From Eubacteriales bacterium (GTDB taxonomy: Bacteria > Bacillota > Clostridia > Christensenellales > CAG-138), in NCBI GenBank assembly GCA_028703645.1, contig JAQVML010000055.1, forward strand, positions 1 to 7,322: a DNA stretch of 7,322 nt. Reading direction: 5' to 3'. Below the pieces are notes generated by a model, which saw nothing but the letters and a program-made list of their open reading frames with translations, made no database searches and was not told where the DNA came from. Below are positions 6,192 through 7,322 of the stretch, one piece after another; position 1 is the stretch's first letter, and the number at the start of each line of letters is the position of its first letter. The position numbers were made by a program, and so were the translations under genes.

Positions 6192-7322
6192 ATGGCATAC
6201 TTTGATCCGATCGGCAAAATCGCTTACGAAGGCGCGAAAAGCAAAAATCCTTTCTCGTTCAAGTACTATAACCCCACGGAGATCATCGCCGGAAAGGCGA
6301 TGAAAGACCACCTTCGTTTTGCGATGAGCTGGTGGCACACCTTCACCTATCGCGGAAACGATCCCTTCGGCGGGCCGACCATCTACCGCCCTTGGGACGA
6401 GACCTCCGACGACATCGCCCGCGCAAAAGCACGCGTCCACGCGGCGTTTGAGTTCATGGAAAAAGCGCAGATCGGCTATTTCTGTTTCCATGATGCAGAC
6501 ATCGCGCCCCGGCAGGCGAACCTGCTGGAGAGCAACCGCGTTCTGGACGAAGTGGTAGAGGTCATTCGTCAGGAGATGGCGCGCACCGGCATCAAGTGCC
6601 TCTGGGGTACGTCCAATTGCTTTGGCGACGACAAGTTTGTCCACGGCGCTTCCACCTCTCCCAACGCGAGCGTGTTTGCGTATACCGCGGCGCAGATCAA
6701 GAAAGCGATCGAAATCACCCAGCTGCTCGGCGGTGAAAACTACGTCTTCTGGGGCGGGCGCGAAGGATATGAAACACTGTTGAACACCAACACCTCGCTG
6801 GAGCTGGACAACTTCGCAAGGCTGCTTCAAATGGCGGTGGATTACGCCAAGAAGATCGGCTTTACGGGACAGTTTTTAATCGAGCCCAAGCCGAAGGAGC
6901 CGACCAAGCATCAATACGATTTCGACACGGCAACGGTGCTCTCGTTCCTGCGCAAATACAAGCTGGAACCCTATTTCAAGATGAACATTGAGGCAAACCA
7001 CGCAACCCTCGCCGCGCATACCTTCCAGCACGAGCTGAATATGGCGCGCATCAACGGCGTCTTTGGCAGCGTGGACGCCAACACGGGCGACCCGATGCTG
7101 GGCTGGGACACGGATCAGTTCCCGACGAACGTATATGACACCACGCTTGCCATGTATGAGGTTCTGCTCGCGGGTGGTTTCACGACCGGCGGACTGAACT
7201 TTGACGCAAAGGTACGCCGCGGCTCCTTCCAGGAGGACGACCTCTTCCTCTCCTACATCGCGGGTATGGACACCTTCGCAAAGGGCCTCCGCGTTGCCGC
7301 GAAGCTCGTCGAGGACGGCGTG
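6192..7322 (+). CDS. xylA: xylose isomerase, C-terminus cut by the window edge
   Basis: A cytoplasmic enzyme that interconverts D-xylose and D-xylulose (and D-glucose and D-fructose) with two divalent metal ions. The 377 codons visible are open to the right edge. Class II enzymes have about 440 residues, so roughly 60 are missing. The active-site motifs are intact: FCFHDADIAP with H100 and D103, WGGREGYE (187-194), LIEPKPKEPTKHQYD with E231 and K233, NIEANH with E267 and H270, SVDAN with D295, GWDTDQF with D306 and D308, and NFDAKVRR with D338. Numbering is one behind the Thermotoga neapolitana enzyme. The GNDPFGGPTIYRPWD stretch (55-69) is a slightly divergent version of the class II segment around the active-site pocket. 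The ATG is set by AAAGGAG (6177-6183), eight bases upstream, the same site as mmsB uses. It lies in the chvE operon, which ties the transporter to xylose. Confidence 0.97.
   Translation, partial: MAYFDPIGKIAYEGAKSKNPFSFKYYNPTEIIAGKAMKDHLRFAMSWWHTFTYRGNDPFGGPTIYRPWDETSDDIARAKARVHAAFEFMEKAQIGYFCFHDADIAPRQANLLESNRVLDEVVEVIRQEMARTGIKCLWGTSNCFGDDKFVHGASTSPNASVFAYTAAQIKKAIEITQLLGGENYVFWGGREGYETLLNTNTSLELDNFARLLQMAVDYAKKIGFTGQFLIEPKPKEPTKHQYDFDTATVLSFLRKYKLEPYFKMNIEANHATLAAHTFQHELNMARINGVFGSVDANTGDPMLGWDTDQFPTNVYDTTLAMYEVLLAGGFTTGGLNFDAKVRRGSFQEDDLFLSYIAGMDTFAKGLRVAAKLVEDGV

Noticed and set aside
1..7322. Search for CRISPR arrays, tRNA or rRNA genes, insertion sequences and phage or defence genes
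   Set aside because: No regularly spaced repeats, tRNA-like cloverleafs, transposase motifs or terminal inverted repeats were seen. Nearly all of the sequence is accounted for by the sugar locus.

Overview
The window is a D-xylose / multiple-monosaccharide uptake and isomerisation locus, with every recognisable gene on the + strand. Several features suggest an anaerobic member of the Bacillota (Clostridia-like). Both binding proteins carry lipoprotein signal peptides rather than free periplasmic ones. Shine-Dalgarno sequences are strong (AGGGAGGAG, AAGGAGG, AAAGGAG). The regulator is of the YesN/AraC type. Both exported binding proteins contain several extra cysteines. Coding DNA looks moderately GC-rich, while the main promoter region is AT-rich. 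A genus cannot be named from sequence alone.

Layout, left to right. (1) Positions 2-718 hold the C-terminal part of an AraC/YesN-type transcription regulator whose N-terminus lies off the left edge. (2) Positions 762-1808 hold a XylF-like sugar-binding lipoprotein with no transporter genes of its own next to it, so it is a candidate sensor partner (XylFII-like) of the regulatory module. (3) Positions 1809-2092 are an AT-rich spacer. It holds a rho-independent terminator, a family of CAATAT boxes including a 14-nt perfect palindrome, a possible CcpA (cre) site and a good sigma-A type promoter. (4) Positions 2093-3148 hold a ChvE-type multiple-sugar-binding lipoprotein. (5) Positions 3149-3383 are a spacer with a 15-bp perfect GC-rich hairpin that lacks a U-tract. 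(6) Positions 3384-4922 hold the double ATPase MmsA (GguA/XylG type). (7) Positions 4926-6119 hold the permease MmsB (GguB/XylH type). (8) Positions 6192 to the right edge hold xylose isomerase XylA, cut after 377 codons, with all the active-site and metal-site residues checked still intact.

How they work together (inference). Regulator and XylF-like protein form an upstream sensing unit closed by the 1836-1862 terminator. The sensed sugar would switch on the promoter near 2011-2039, which drives chvE-mmsA-mmsB-xylA as one operon. ChvE captures aldoses such as xylose outside the membrane, MmsA/MmsB import them, and XylA converts xylose to xylulose. The hairpin after chvE would let the binding protein be made in excess over the membrane components. 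The arrangement resembles the XylFII-LytS/YesN control of xylFGH described in Clostridium beijerinckii. A histidine kinase would be expected just upstream of the window and a xylulokinase downstream, but neither is visible here.
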